Positions 39,861 through 50,586 of a stretch of 64,000 bases of DNA are shown here, piece after piece. The DNA is taken from assembly GCA_963780655.1 (NCBI GenBank), contig CAWACP010000006.1, positions 310,001-374,000 on the forward strand. Reading direction: 5' to 3'. The translations under genes and the position numbers were made by a program. The stretch is from CAWACP01 sp963780655 (GTDB lineage: Bacteria; Acidobacteriota; Terriglobia; Bryobacterales; Bryobacteraceae). The stretch's first letter is position 1; each line of letters starts with the position of its first letter. The notes under the pieces were generated by a model that was not told the origin of the DNA, ran no database searches, and was given only the letters and a program-made list of their open reading frames with translations.

Positions 39861-41033
39861 ATGAAGGGTCATAAATTCGCGATCGCGAGTATCCTGCTCC
39901 TCGCGTTCACGACAGCGGAAGCGCAAACTCAGGTGGACCTGCGGCGGCAAAGCAAAAGCATCGACTTTTCCGGGGCGCCCTCTACCAAGCCAGTGCAAAT
40001 GGGAACGGTTCTGCCGTCGGTTTGCGACACTGGCGAGTTATTCTACAAAGCCGGCGGGGCGCCGGGAACGAATCTCTACGCCTGCGCTGCAACCAATCTC
40101 TGGACGCCGATGACGGCGATTCCGGCCGGGGTGAACGGAGCTCTCGTATCAGGTTCCGGGAATCTGCTGACCATGCCCGCGGGCGTGTGCGAGTCCGGTA
40201 ACCTGACCCCCTACTCAGCGCCTGCGACAATAACGGTGTCGGGCAGCGACACCGGGGCGCTCTATGTCGGCTATGACAGCTCCTGTAACCGTCTTTGCTA
40301 CGCAGGAGCAGGCTTGACGGTATCGAATTATCAGACAAGCGGCTTCAATGGGAATTCCTGCATTGCCGGCGCGCCCCCATCCACCGGGTTCACACAGACC
40401 GGCTCGGCGCAGGTGATTGCCGGCGTGCTGCAGACCCCCGCCGACACAACGCCGACGGTATACGTGCAGTCCTATGCGTGGAATGGGCCGGGCCCGACCG
40501 CGCCGCCCGGTTACTACGAATGTCTGCTGGACCGGTGCGAAAGCCGCGACGGCAACGGCGCAAGCGGCGCGTTTCAGGGATCTGTTCGTGAGTTTGCGCT
40601 GGTCCCGAAAGTGAACTGGTTTGCCGGCAAGCTGACGGTGAGCATTTCTACTGGCGACCTCAGCGGCTGTTCCGGACAAGGCTGCGTGCTTTCGCTGGGC
40701 ATTTCCGACTCGGATACGCCACACACTTTGCTGGCGCAGGGAAATGCAACCATCGCGGCCGGCAATACAACGGCGACGGTTACGTTCGCGTCCCCATTAG
40801 CGCTTACCGCTTTTCACGAGTATTTTGTGCGCATGAATACGAACTCGCAGGCCACGCTGGTCGTCTCGGGAGGGGCGGAGGTCCCAACCCTCCTGAATGC
40901 GAACCAGGTCAGGATCGGACTCTGTTCCAACACCGTACTGAATCCGGGCGCATCGCAGACTCTGGCGGCGACCTGCGGTACGTTCACTCGCGCAAGCGCC
41001 GGGACCACCGTGCCGCTGTTAGTGATTGAATAG
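39861..41033 (+). CDS. Large secreted protein of unknown family
   Basis: 390 residues. The signal peptide is MKGHKFAIASILLLAFTTAEA. The mature part is Thr/Ser/Gly-rich with 16 or so cysteines and no long helices, as in a beta-rich surface protein. Strand-like repeats such as SAPATITVSGSDTGALYVGY and LTVSISTGDLSGCSGQGC are seen. No enzyme motif is recognised. The next gene starts 2 bp after its stop and has the same composition, so the two probably form one secreted pair. The ATG at 39861 is preferred over an upstream GTG at 39822 because it begins the signal peptide. GCAGG is only 4 nt away, so translation may be weak. Confidence 0.7.
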   Translation: MKGHKFAIASILLLAFTTAEAQTQVDLRRQSKSIDFSGAPSTKPVQMGTVLPSVCDTGELFYKAGGAPGTNLYACAATNLWTPMTAIPAGVNGALVSGSGNLLTMPAGVCESGNLTPYSAPATITVSGSDTGALYVGYDSSCNRLCYAGAGLTVSNYQTSGFNGNSCIAGAPPSTGFTQTGSAQVIAGVLQTPADTTPTVYVQSYAWNGPGPTAPPGYYECLLDRCESRDGNGASGAFQGSVREFALVPKVNWFAGKLTVSISTGDLSGCSGQGCVLSLGISDSDTPHTLLAQGNATIAAGNTTATVTFASPLALTAFHEYFVRMNTNSQATLVVSGGAEVPTLLNANQVRIGLCSNTVLNPGASQTLAATCGTFTRASAGTTVPLLVIE

Positions 41034-41035
41034 CC

Positions 41036-44000
41036 ATGCGCGCCTCTTACTTTCTGCTGATCGCGAACGTTTCGCTGTTCGGAAGCGTGGCTAACTTTAC
41101 CGTTGTTGGCACAACGCCCACGCAGGCGGTTATCACGTTCGCCGTTCCCGATCCAACCCAGTGCACGATCGTTGTCTACGAGGACGCGGCGCGCACAATG
41201 GTATCGCACGACACAGATGCGACATTGTTTGCGGACGCGGCTTCCTGTAACCGGTCCGGCAACGTTGTCAGCGGGCAGAATGTTACGGCCATGCTGGGCG
41301 CCCGCACGGTGATGAGCGCACTCGATGGAAGGGCGTATTCGCGGGCGCTGGAACAGGACAGGACTTACTGGGTCACCATTACCGACACTGCTAACTCGAG
41401 TGCTTACGGCGCCCAATTCACGACGACGCGCATTCCCTTTGGTCAAACCTGGAACGATCCGTTACCGGCGACTCAGCCGTGGATCTCGCCAACGGACGCG
41501 GCCCAGACAATCATAGATCCGCATACCGGGGCGCGATTACACCGGCTAACTCTGGCCAACGATCTGACTTCACAGCAGGGACTTACCTTCGCAGCGCCCG
41601 CGGCGGCGGCGGGCTGGACCGGAACGGCGAATATCCTGGCGGACGATACTCAGGCGGCCACGGTTTCGGGGTCGACCTCGGCCATCTTCATTCCGGATAC
41701 GGACGGCAACATCGCGGGGAATGGCGGCACGCATGGAAAGACCTGGGGGGCCGACGGCGCCTCCGGCCTGAACGCTCTCAACGTGACTGTAAACGCGTGG
41801 TGTTCGAGCAGTTCATGCGCGACAGCGACATCGGACGATCGGGCGTTGCAGGTAGCTCTCTCCGTGGACGGAGGCATCACCGCCGCGACGAACTGGCTTG
41901 ATCTTCCGACATCGTCATGCTCATCGAATTGCACGTCGGGGAACCGACCGACGGCCGGCGGCACAACCCCGTTACTGGCCGACTGGATTTCCGGAGCTCT
42001 GCCCGGATTCGATGTAAGCCAGCTTCCCGCTCGCAGCGGTAACTGCACCGTCCATGGAAACGTGGTGACATGGTCGGGCGGGTTGTATTATTTCCCGACA
42101 TACGTCTCTCCGGGCGCGGCGATCACCATCGCCGGAACCACTTACACGATTGCCTCGGTAGACACTGACCGTCAGATCACGCTGACCAGCCCCGCGACTG
42201 CCGGCGGAACCTGGTCGATCCAGCCGTTCGGTCTGTTGCTGCGAAAGAAGACGCCCAGCGCCGAGCAGATCCAGGTGCAAGTGGTAACGGCGACGCTGAC
42301 ATCTTCTCCCGCGCCGGGATGGGACCAGGCGGGCACATCGCAGGGAAACGTGTCCTGTTCCCCAGTGCCGGTTACCGGTCCAACAGGCCAGGGAGTGCAT
42401 TGCTGGGTAAGTCCGGGCCTGTACTGGGTGAATACCACTACCGGGCAGCGAACATTTCAGGGCGTGGCAAAACTGCCCTATAACCCCAACACGGACGGCT
42501 GGAATTCGCTGTGGTGCACGTCGCTGTTATGGGATCAGACGGATGGGAACCGCGCTTATTGTTTCGTCAACGGTTACTCGTATCTTATTGCGATGGAGTA
42601 CAGCGGTAACAACACCGATGTCGGGACCACCGACATGAACACGTCTCTGGCAGCATGCGGAACCGCGCCATGCTGGACATTCACCAATCTGGTTCCGGGC
42701 AGCCAGAACAAGACTCTGCTTCAGCAGTTCACGAATTACAACGCGCAGACCGCGGCATTTGTGGCCGAGTATGGCGCTGCGATCGACTTTGCGACAGTCG
42801 AAGGGAACGACCTGGAGTTCTTTGCGCGCCCGGGCAGCGCCGACACGAATGACACATATTCATGGGAGTTTCTCTTCCGTCCGTCAACCGCGTCTATTGT
42901 GGCCGCTACTCCGCCGGACCGCTGGAGCGGTCTGCATGGCGGAACCGCATCGGGCTTTCCGGGCTGGGCCGTTCTGCCCGACGAGGGGCTTCCCGGAGCA
43001 CTGAGCGGAGCGGACAAGGATGGCGCGGGACCATTCATGGCTGTGGTGGAGGCGCAGATGACGAAGACTGCGACGATCGCCTGTCCGCCGTGGAATCCCT
43101 CAACGGGAATCGCACAGAGTGACTGGCCGAGCGGGAACGAGTGCGCGGTACTTACGACGAATGGGCAACCGTACGACCCGACGCCGGGACCGCACGAGCC
43201 AGCCGGCTCTCCGAAAACAGGAAATCAGAGCGGCTATTACCGTTACGACGCAGCGCCGGGCGACCTCATCTGTATTGTCGCGTCTACCTCGCTCGGCAGT
43301 TACGCCAATAGTAACTACAGCCATTGCGCGGAAGACTACCAGAGTACGAACGGCCGCGATGGCGAGTATCTGCGCATACTCGCGGTGAACAGCAACACGA
43401 GTTGGACCGTACAGCGCGGCTACTTCGGTCCCGGCTCGAATAACACGCCGAGAGCGTTCCGCGATCATGAGGTCGGCGACTTTGTCTTCATGCTCCCGGT
43501 GGGCTGCAATATCGGGATGCCCGGATCTCCGTACGCGTGCATCAGCGCCAGCAATGGGTGGAACTACGCGGCACAGCCGAACGGACCGACGTCGGACAAA
43601 CCGGACTACAAGAGCCAGGCGGCAGGCCACGGCTTCAATTCGAATGGCTGGGCGGTTGCGGCGCTTTCGAACGAATACGCCGACGGTGGACGGCGATGGC
43701 TACTGGGCTTACAACGTCAGGGCCGGGGCGACGGTTGCCGACCAATCGCAGGCGCCCAATCAGCTGATGGCCAACGACGCGCCCTTCCAGGGCTTTATGG
43801 GGGAGGGTTCGCCGAACGCCGTCGATTCGCATCCCAGTTGCGTGCATTGCCCGGTGGACAATACCTGGTTCAGCGATATGCGGCCGTTCCTGGGCGATGC
43901 ATCATTCACGTCGTGCGCGCCAGTCAGTGGCTCCTTGCTCAAGTGTACTTCGTCGCGCCTCCGCCGTAAATACCTCCCCACTCTGGCCATCGCAGGTGAG

Positions 44001-44795
44001 CAGGTTCTTACGGACGTGAGCGGACCGGGGTCGGCGATTTCGGGAAATGCGAGCGACGCGGGGAAATATTGCATCGCCGTGCTTGCCGGCGAGTGCCAGG
44101 CCGGTTCCCATCCAGACGACTTATTCGTGAATGCAGGCAAGTCTTCACAGACAGGCTGCACGGCCATGGGTGTTGGCAATCTGGACGCCGACCTCCCGTC
44201 AATCTGCGTGGGCGACAATGGCGCATTCACGCAGGGGATGACGCAGGTTCGTCTTAAGCCCCCCGACACGACAGGCGCGCAGGTACGGCTGATCACGCAC
44301 GGGCTGTCCCGCTACTTCTGGGTCGATCAGTTCTGGAACGCCAAGACAATGCCGGACGGATCGTGGGCGTTGCTGCATACTCGCTGGGCGGGGCCCAGAG
44401 GAGAGGCGTTTCTGGTGAAGATGCCGCCGATCAATCCGTCGCAGCCTGGACAAGGCGACCCCGCAGTCAGGCCGGAGTTTCAGAAATTCCCCGTAAACAT
44501 ACCTGCATCGGGACAGATCGGGGCGCGCGTTCGGTTCGGTTACGACGCAGGATTCCACTGCACCACCGACGCGGATTCCTGCCTGACCGGCGGACCGCCG
44601 TGGAGTTATTCGCGCGAAGCTCCGGAGCCGGCTCAGTGCGCCAACGGCTGCAGCATCACAGTGCCGGCGATTCCCGAACACCCATTGTATTACCGGGTGG
44701 AACTGACAGATGCGAGCGGCAACATGGTTAAGGCGTACGAGACCAGAGTGGCGATACCGTCCGCGGCGCCGCTTGCATCGCAAGCCAGCAGATAA
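41036..44795 (+). pseudogene. Very large secreted protein of unknown family, interrupted by a +1 frameshift
   Basis: The frame from 41036 (signal peptide MRASYFLLIANVSLFGSVA) stays coding to about 43680 (SNEYADGG). The same composition then continues in the next frame: TPTVDGDGYWAYNVRAGATV to 44795, rich in Cys, Trp and Gly. Together they give about 1,250 residues. A fibronectin-like N-terminal module is followed by a long beta-rich, Cys-rich body with DGxWALLHTRW-like blocks near the end. No catalytic motif is recognised. The shift lies near GAATACGCCGACGGTGGACG. As for the GT4, a sequencing error, a mutation or recoding is possible. It follows the other secreted gene by 2 bp. Confidence 0.7.
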
Positions 44796-44849
44796 TCCGC
44801 TTACTCACGCGCGCGGCTCCGTAAGTGACGCCCTGTTACAGATGACCCA

Positions 44850-45621
44850 CTACTTAATACAGACAAACGAAGTCGCGTCGCAGAACGTCAGGACCAGCTC
44901 TTTGAGCGGCGAAGCGCGCCGGACCACCGCCACCGCAGTCTTCTTCCAGCCCTTCGAACCATTCGCGTCGAACACATCGATGCGGTCGTGGATTTTGCTG
45001 AAGCCGGCCTGCCGAAAAGCACGCCGCAGCCCCGGGTAAGTGAACTGGTTGAAGTCGATGCCCAGCTTCATGATGTCGGGACCCTGGCGAGATATGCGCA
45101 GGCGGTACCGCCAACGGTCAGGCAGCCAGCCGTAGAGCGGAAAATCATACTCCGAGGAAACGAAGGCAAACTTGTTGGTGGATGCGAACCAGAACATGCC
45201 GCCGGGCTTGAGCGCCCGATAAACCCGGCCAAGGGCGTAGCGCCAGTCTTCGATATGCTCAAATACCGAGTTAGAGACAACGACGTCGTACTTACTCTCG
45301 CCGATGTCGGTGGTTTCTACGTTGCCGAGCTCGATGTCCGGCTCGACGCCGTGGCTATTGCCGAGACTGCGCGCGAACTCAATTAGCTGGGGGCTGATTT
45401 CGATGCCTTTGCACTTCAGGCCGTTGAGTTTGCACATCAGGGGAAACCATCCCGTTCCCGTCCCAATCTCCAGAATGGACGTCTCCGGCGTCAGCGACGC
45501 GAAACGCCGGATTACCCGAAGATAGATCTCGTAATCAGAGCTCATATCATCGAGAGTCAGGCGTCCCTTTTTGTCGAGATAGCGGCTTACATCCGACAGT
45601 TCTTCGTGGTGGATCTCCATA
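44850..45621 (-). CDS. Class I SAM-dependent methyltransferase
   Basis: 256 residues. Motif I is TSILEIGTGTGWFPLMC, the acidic second-strand residue is in CKGIEISPQ, and KYDVVVSNSVFEHIEDW and RALKPGGMFWFAS complete the fold. It overlaps the stop of the O-antigen ligase gene region by spacing only (3 bp), so the two are co-transcribed. A glycan or lipid-linked substrate is likely from context. The ATG at 45621 is chosen because it starts the helical N-terminus; no Shine-Dalgarno is obvious. Confidence 0.85.
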
Positions 45622-45624
45622 ATA

Positions 45625-47043
45625 TTAACGTGATTGCCGGATCTTCCGCTGTTCCAGCCGTCGCCGCAGCGCGGAGCCATACTGAGGAACGGCTTCAGCA
45701 GCCCGCGCGGGCAGAACCGGCTCCCGATCCGGGTTAACCGAGGCGGCGAAATCGATGGAGGATTCAGCGGACTTGATATTCAATCTGGAGACGGCGATGG
45801 CAAACCCTCCTATCATGTACAAATAAAAATCGGTGCCGATGCTTGCGAACAGACCATTGATGCAAAACGCGATCGCAGACAAGATAATGCATCCGGCCAG
45901 CAGGGCCTCATCCTCGTGTCCGGGCATCCGGAGGCAGCGCCTGCGCATAGAGTAAGAGCTTTTCACGATGGACCAAAGCGTCAGGACAAAAAAGGCAAAC
46001 CCAGGAATACCCGACTCCGCGGAAAGCTCTGTATACGCGTTATGCGTAACCTGCCAGCCTGTCTTCTCGCCGAGCGCCTTGGCTTGATCGGCGACGGCGG
46101 CGGCGTAAACGCCGGGTCCTACGCCGAGAAGAGGATGCTGCAGCGTGATCGCGAGGCTCTGCATTAATAGCGCGCGCCGCGCCTGACTCGAACTTACAGC
46201 GCCGGTAACGTCAGACGGGAGCCCCGCGCCGAATATCGTGCCGAAGCGGGACAGGGTCACCGTGGGGATCAGCAGCGCACCCGCCACCGCGAAACCCGCT
46301 GCAGCAACGGCGATGGTCAGTTTAATGCGGGCGCCCGCGGCAAGAAAGCAGACGATGGCCAGCGCCACGATCGTGATCAGGCCGCCACGAGATCCGGTGC
46401 GCAGCATTTCGTAGATGCACACGATCACCGCCGAGGTGGCGAGGATGCGCACAAAAATGTTGAAATGTTTCGAGGCCGCTACATAGACGAGAAACGGGCC
46501 GCCTACCGAAAAGTAGATCGCTATTTCATTTGCGTTGCTGAAACGCCCGCCCTGAACGGACAGGCGAGCAGCGTCCTCCCCCGGGCTGATCAATGCCCAG
46601 ATCAGAATCGCGACGATGGAGAGCGCCGCTGCAACAGCCGCTCTACGCAATTGATCGATGTCCTGTATGAACGCTCCCATGAAAAACAACATGGGCAGGT
46701 AACGGAGAATATACATCATCGCGTCGAGACTGCCGGTGTGCCAGAAGCTGAACAGGCACGCGAGGACAAGCCAGCCGTGCAGGAAAAGAAAGTTTCGGCC
46801 CACCTTTGTGTGCACAGCGTTCATCGCCGTCCCGGTTAACAGCATATTGATGGCGAGGAAAACGCTGACAATGAAAATCTGGTACAGCGATGTATGGATC
46901 AGATCGGCAGTGATCTCAGGGATGCGTCCGAGCAGCAGAAACAGATAGAGAAGGAGCAGGTAGTGTCCCATGCCCGGTCTCTTAGCCAGACCGGGGGCGA
47001 TGAACGCGGGGCGGGGCGCGACGTACTGCTGGCTGGACGACAT
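45625..47043 (-). CDS. O-antigen ligase/polymerase-like (Wzy_C) membrane protein
   Basis: 472 residues with about 11-12 membrane helices. The long periplasmic loop holds the Wzy_C-type pattern: GRFSNANEIAIYFSVGGPFL, RTGSRGG, and HPLLGVGPGVYAAAVADQ followed by VTHNAYTELSAESGIPG. This is the H(N).Y.E..AE.G motif of WaaL/Wzy enzymes that join undecaprenyl-linked glycans. It may polymerise or ligate the product of the upstream flippase cluster. The ATG at 47043 is used because the 47049 codon is TTG with no extra support. Confidence 0.87.
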   Translation of the reverse strand: MSSSQQYVAPRPAFIAPGLAKRPGMGHYLLLLYLFLLLGRIPEITADLIHTSLYQIFIVSVFLAINMLLTGTAMNAVHTKVGRNFLFLHGWLVLACLFSFWHTGSLDAMMYILRYLPMLFFMGAFIQDIDQLRRAAVAAALSIVAILIWALISPGEDAARLSVQGGRFSNANEIAIYFSVGGPFLVYVAASKHFNIFVRILATSAVIVCIYEMLRTGSRGGLITIVALAIVCFLAAGARIKLTIAVAAAGFAVAGALLIPTVTLSRFGTIFGAGLPSDVTGAVSSSQARRALLMQSLAITLQHPLLGVGPGVYAAAVADQAKALGEKTGWQVTHNAYTELSAESGIPGFAFFVLTLWSIVKSSYSMRRRCLRMPGHEDEALLAGCIILSAIAFCINGLFASIGTDFYLYMIGGFAIAVSRLNIKSAESSIDFAASVNPDREPVLPARAAEAVPQYGSALRRRLEQRKIRQSR

Positions 47044-47214
47044 ACGCAAACTGCTTTCTTCAATGTAGCAGGTCGGATTCAGATTCCCTGGACCGCTAAC
47101 GGTGCTATGGCGGGGTTGGATCAGCAGGCCGCCAGCCTCCGGTCACAGCCTCCGCCGGGCACGCTCGGGCGGAGTGGGGTGCAGATGGTATGCGATAGTA
47201 AAGAGACTGGCAGC

Positions 47215-48084
47215 ATGGGATCCGATGCAGCAGAAGACAGGCATTTTCAGCACTACTCCCTGAAACACCGCTTAATTTCCTGGACGAGCCGGAACCTGTT
47301 CGATCGCGTAAGCTATACGGCGCAGCATGGGCTCATCCGCGGCATGAAGCGGCGCGGCGGGCTGGGATGGATGCCGGCTCGATTTTCCGGACCGCCGACC
47401 GCTGAAGAGAACTTCTGGCGCGGCCTGGACCTGAACGGTTTCACCATCTATGACGTAGGGGCGTTTGAAGGTCTTCTAACGCTGTTCTTCGCGCGGGCGG
47501 CGCAGCAGGTGATCTGTTATGAGCCAAACGCGCGCAATCGCGGGCGGCTGCAGGCGAACCTGCGGCTGAACGGATTGACTAATGTTACCGTGCGGCCATT
47601 CGGACTTGGCGAGACGCCAGTGGAGCTGCAGATGGTATGGGACCCCTCGATGCCCGGTGGCGCGTCGGTGGAGACCGCCGTCGTCGACAATCTCAGGAGC
47701 ACGGTAGCGGAGGCGCAAGCGCAGCCCGTCTCGATCACCACGCTTGACCTGGACCGAGCGCAGCAGAACCTGCCGGCTCCCGACCTGATCAAGATTGATA
47801 TCGAAGGCTGGGAGTTACAGGCGTTACTGGGTGCGCGAGAGACGATAGCGGCCTCCATGCCCGCGCTGTACCTCGAAATGCACGGCGAAACGATGCGTGA
47901 GAAGATGCGCAAGGCAGCCGAGATAGTGGATGTTCTCGAGCACGCAGGGTACCCGTCGATCAGGCACGTGGAATCGGGCGAAGCGATCAGTTCCGCGAAT
48001 TCGAAACTGGCCGCGGAAGGGCACCTGTATTGTCCGGCGGGCGCCGGAGCGCGGGCCACGCCGCCGCTGCAAACCGCAGGCTAA
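47215..48084 (+). CDS. FkbM-family methyltransferase
   Basis: 289 residues. The FkbM pattern is present: GFTIYDVGAFEGLLTLFFAR (motif I), VICYEPNARNRGRLQANLRLN, then ITTLDLDRAQQNLPAPDLIKIDIEGWELQALLGA and ALYLEMHGE. Members O-methylate sugars or macrolides. It is divergent from the ligase. Another in-frame ATG is at 47185. The last codons (QTAG and the stop) lie inside a family B palindromic repeat, so its C-terminus may be set by that insertion. Confidence 0.85.
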   Translation: MGSDAAEDRHFQHYSLKHRLISWTSRNLFDRVSYTAQHGLIRGMKRRGGLGWMPARFSGPPTAEENFWRGLDLNGFTIYDVGAFEGLLTLFFARAAQQVICYEPNARNRGRLQANLRLNGLTNVTVRPFGLGETPVELQMVWDPSMPGGASVETAVVDNLRSTVAEAQAQPVSITTLDLDRAQQNLPAPDLIKIDIEGWELQALLGARETIAASMPALYLEMHGETMREKMRKAAEIVDVLEHAGYPSIRHVESGEAISSANSKLAAEGHLYCPAGAGARATPPLQTAG

Positions 48085-48098
48085 AAGCCTGCTCTACT
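48076..48098. repeat. Palindromic repeat, family B, supplying a stop codon
   Basis: GCAGGCTAAAAGCCTGCTCT is a hairpin whose TAA ends the FkbM gene at 48082-48084. The repeat also lies directly next to the stop of the convergent isomerase gene at 48100. Confidence 0.75.
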
Positions 48099-48099
48099 G

Positions 48100-48960
48100 C
48101 TAAACGGTCAAATTGTGCAGATATGAATAACTCTGCTGATACGCCTCGCTGGGTGTTTCGACAAAGTAATTCTTAATGCCGCCGACCTTCGCGGCCTCGA
48201 ACGTATCCTTCCAGTCCACCACTCCGGAACCGACGGCAACTGTCTTCTTGTCCGCGGGCGACCAGTCCGCAAGGTGCATAGAAAGGAAGCACCCCGGATA
48301 CTTGCGCATATAATCTGCGGCTTTGTAACCAAGATCGATAACAGCAACCTGAAACTGCATCTTCACCAGCTTCGGATCGAGAGCCTCCATCAGCTTGTCA
48401 TAGATAAGCACCCCGTCGATCTCGTGAAACTCGAAATCGTGGTTATGGAAGCCGAGTTGGATACCTGCCGCCCGGGTCTTCTCGCCGATCCTGTTCAACT
48501 GGTCGGCGGCTTTCTGCCACTCCGACATCGTGGCGCTCGACGAAAGCGCGAAGGTGGACACGATCATCTGAGAGAGTCCCAGGTCTTTGGCGAACGCCAG
48601 CCGCTCATCCAGATGCTCCTGCATTTCGCGGTAGCCGAAGTGACAGCTCTCGCATCCAAGTCCGCCGTCCTGAATTCGTTTCCGCATTTCCGCGCCGGTG
48701 AGCGTCACCAGAGGCGCGAAGCCCATGCCTGCATAGGCCGGCGGCGAGCACATCTCGATTTTTCGATATCCCATGCCGGCGAGCTTATGAAGCACGCCGT
48801 CGAAGTCCTTGCCAATCTCCTCACGCACCGGGAAGGTCTGGCAGCCGATGGGCAGCCCGAGCGGATCGGCGCGGAGCAAACTGGCGGCGGGTCCGGCGCA
48901 CGCGGCGGCAGCCACGCCCAGCGCACTGCAATTCAGGAACTCTCGTCTCGTTGATGTCAC
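48100..48960 (-). CDS. Tat-exported sugar isomerase/epimerase (xylose isomerase-like TIM barrel)
   Basis: 286 residues. The N-terminus TSTRREFLNCSALGVAAAA is a Tat signal. The barrel has FHNHDFEFHEIDG, with metal-binding His and Glu, IDLGYKAADYM and MHLADW. Such proteins interconvert keto and aldo sugars or sugar acids in the periplasm. The GTG at 48960 has AGGAG 6 nt upstream. It follows the oxidoreductase gene by 7 bp on the same strand, so the two act as an operon for a sugar derivative. Confidence 0.85.
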   Translation of the reverse strand: MTSTRREFLNCSALGVAAAACAGPAASLLRADPLGLPIGCQTFPVREEIGKDFDGVLHKLAGMGYRKIEMCSPPAYAGMGFAPLVTLTGAEMRKRIQDGGLGCESCHFGYREMQEHLDERLAFAKDLGLSQMIVSTFALSSSATMSEWQKAADQLNRIGEKTRAAGIQLGFHNHDFEFHEIDGVLIYDKLMEALDPKLVKMQFQVAVIDLGYKAADYMRKYPGCFLSMHLADWSPADKKTVAVGSGVVDWKDTFEAAKVGGIKNYFVETPSEAYQQSYSYLHNLTV

Positions 48961-48967
48961 GATTCTC

Positions 48968-50485
48968 CTATGCAGCCGGCTCCCAGCCTTTGCGATACTC
49001 GCGCGAGAGATACTTATTCGCCTCGGACGCATTCGTAATGGTCATGCTCGCGGCGTCATACTGCAGCCTGCGGCCTGTGCGCAGCGCCACGGCGTACAGG
49101 TTCACCGCCTCTGAAATGGGCCACGCGTTCAGGAAATTCCCCGGTGAGGGCGACCCGCCTTTGCAGGCCTGCACCCACTTGAGAAGGCCGGCCGGCAGAC
49201 CCTCGCGCTGCCGCTCCGGAGGCGGCGGAGCCGTGTAGCCGCGCATTCTCGATTCAGGAATCAGCCGCGGGTTCTCCACATTAAAGCCGGCCAGGATCTT
49301 TCCCTTGTCGCCCACGAACATCATGCCTTCCCGCGGGAGTTCCTTCTGGTCTTCCTGTAACTCATCCGGCGTGGGAGGCCGGATGCCGCCGTCGTACCAG
49401 ATAAGATCGACGGCCGGCCTCTGCCCGACAGCCGGATACCGGAAGCGCACCACGCTTGCGGTGGGGAACGAGAAATCGTTGCGCACGGTAGTAGAGACGC
49501 ATTCCGTGAAGACGCAGTTATGAGTAAGCATGGGCTCGATGGACGTGGGTCCACTGAGCTCCAGCGCGTTGAAGACGGTCCAGAGGCTGTAATGGCCCAT
49601 ATCGGCCATCGATCCGCCGCCGAAATCGTACCACCCGCGGAATACCATGTTCGTGTAAGTCGGATGATACGGGCGATATGCTTCCGGCCCCAGCCACAGG
49701 TCCCAGTCGAAGCCGTGTGGGACCGGCGGCTCGTCAGACGGGAGAACAGGATACTGCGGCCACACCGGCCGGTTTGTCCAGTTGTGCACCTCGCGAAGCT
49801 TTCCAATTGCGCCGTCGCGTATCCACGCCATGACCGGTTCCATGGAGCCGTTGGCGTCCCACGGCATGAAGTGCGTGGCCACGCCCTGCGCGCGGGCGGC
49901 CTCGATCGTCTGCTTGGCCTCTTTCAACCGGTTGGCGATGGGCTTGTGCATCACGACGTGCTTGCCGGCTTTCATGGCGGCCATACTGGCGACGCCGTGT
50001 AAGTGATCGGGCGTCATGATCTTGACGGCGTTCAGGTCTTGCTCTTTGGCGAGTAACTCGCGGTAATCCGAGTAGGCGGCGCACCCTTTGAACTTATCGG
50101 CCGATCGCTGGCCGGCGTAGTAAGTGTCCACGATATCGCGGGCTGTCTCACGGCCGCCGGGAATCACGCCATCGGCTCCGGCCCACCAGTCGGGCTTGCC
50201 CAGAGTCGTGCGAACAGCGCCGAGCAGACCGTTGCGCGACCAGTCGCGATAGCCGACGGCATCGCGGTTCGGATCGCAGACGGCGACAATCTGTATGTCC
50301 GGCACTGCGAGCAGGGGCAACAGCTCCCGCAGGCCCTGCGTACCGACTCCGATGTACGCCAGCGTGAGTTTGTCGCTGGGGGCGACGAACCCTGGCCCTC
50401 CCAGCACGTGGCGCGGAACAATGGTCACGGCGGCGACTCCCGCGGCGGCACTCAGGAACTGGCGGCGATTGGGCTCTGAGATCAT
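48968..50485 (-). CDS. Tat-exported Gfo/Idh/MocA-family oxidoreductase
   Basis: 505 residues. The N-terminus EPNRRQFLSAAAGVAAVTI is a Tat signal. The Rossmann motif, LAYIGVGTQGLRELLPL, is followed by VCDPNRD, the lysine-containing HVVMHKPIANRLKEA (equivalent of the EKP motif) and the DMGHY.LW region. The family oxidises sugars and inositols with tightly bound NAD(P). It lies upstream of the isomerase with a 7-bp gap. The two are typical of exported sugar-modifying pairs in Acidobacteriota and Planctomycetota. Confidence 0.9.
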   Translation of the reverse strand: MISEPNRRQFLSAAAGVAAVTIVPRHVLGGPGFVAPSDKLTLAYIGVGTQGLRELLPLLAVPDIQIVAVCDPNRDAVGYRDWSRNGLLGAVRTTLGKPDWWAGADGVIPGGRETARDIVDTYYAGQRSADKFKGCAAYSDYRELLAKEQDLNAVKIMTPDHLHGVASMAAMKAGKHVVMHKPIANRLKEAKQTIEAARAQGVATHFMPWDANGSMEPVMAWIRDGAIGKLREVHNWTNRPVWPQYPVLPSDEPPVPHGFDWDLWLGPEAYRPYHPTYTNMVFRGWYDFGGGSMADMGHYSLWTVFNALELSGPTSIEPMLTHNCVFTECVSTTVRNDFSFPTASVVRFRYPAVGQRPAVDLIWYDGGIRPPTPDELQEDQKELPREGMMFVGDKGKILAGFNVENPRLIPESRMRGYTAPPPPERQREGLPAGLLKWVQACKGGSPSPGNFLNAWPISEAVNLYAVALRTGRRLQYDAASMTITNASEANKYLSREYRKGWEPAA

Positions 50486-50586
50486 GTGAACATCCCCTTT
50501 GTCAGCGGTAACGATGACATCATACTCCTCTCGGAGGCTGTGCCTCGCGGGACAGGCTCGGGCTTCGATAGCTCAGGACGGACGCG

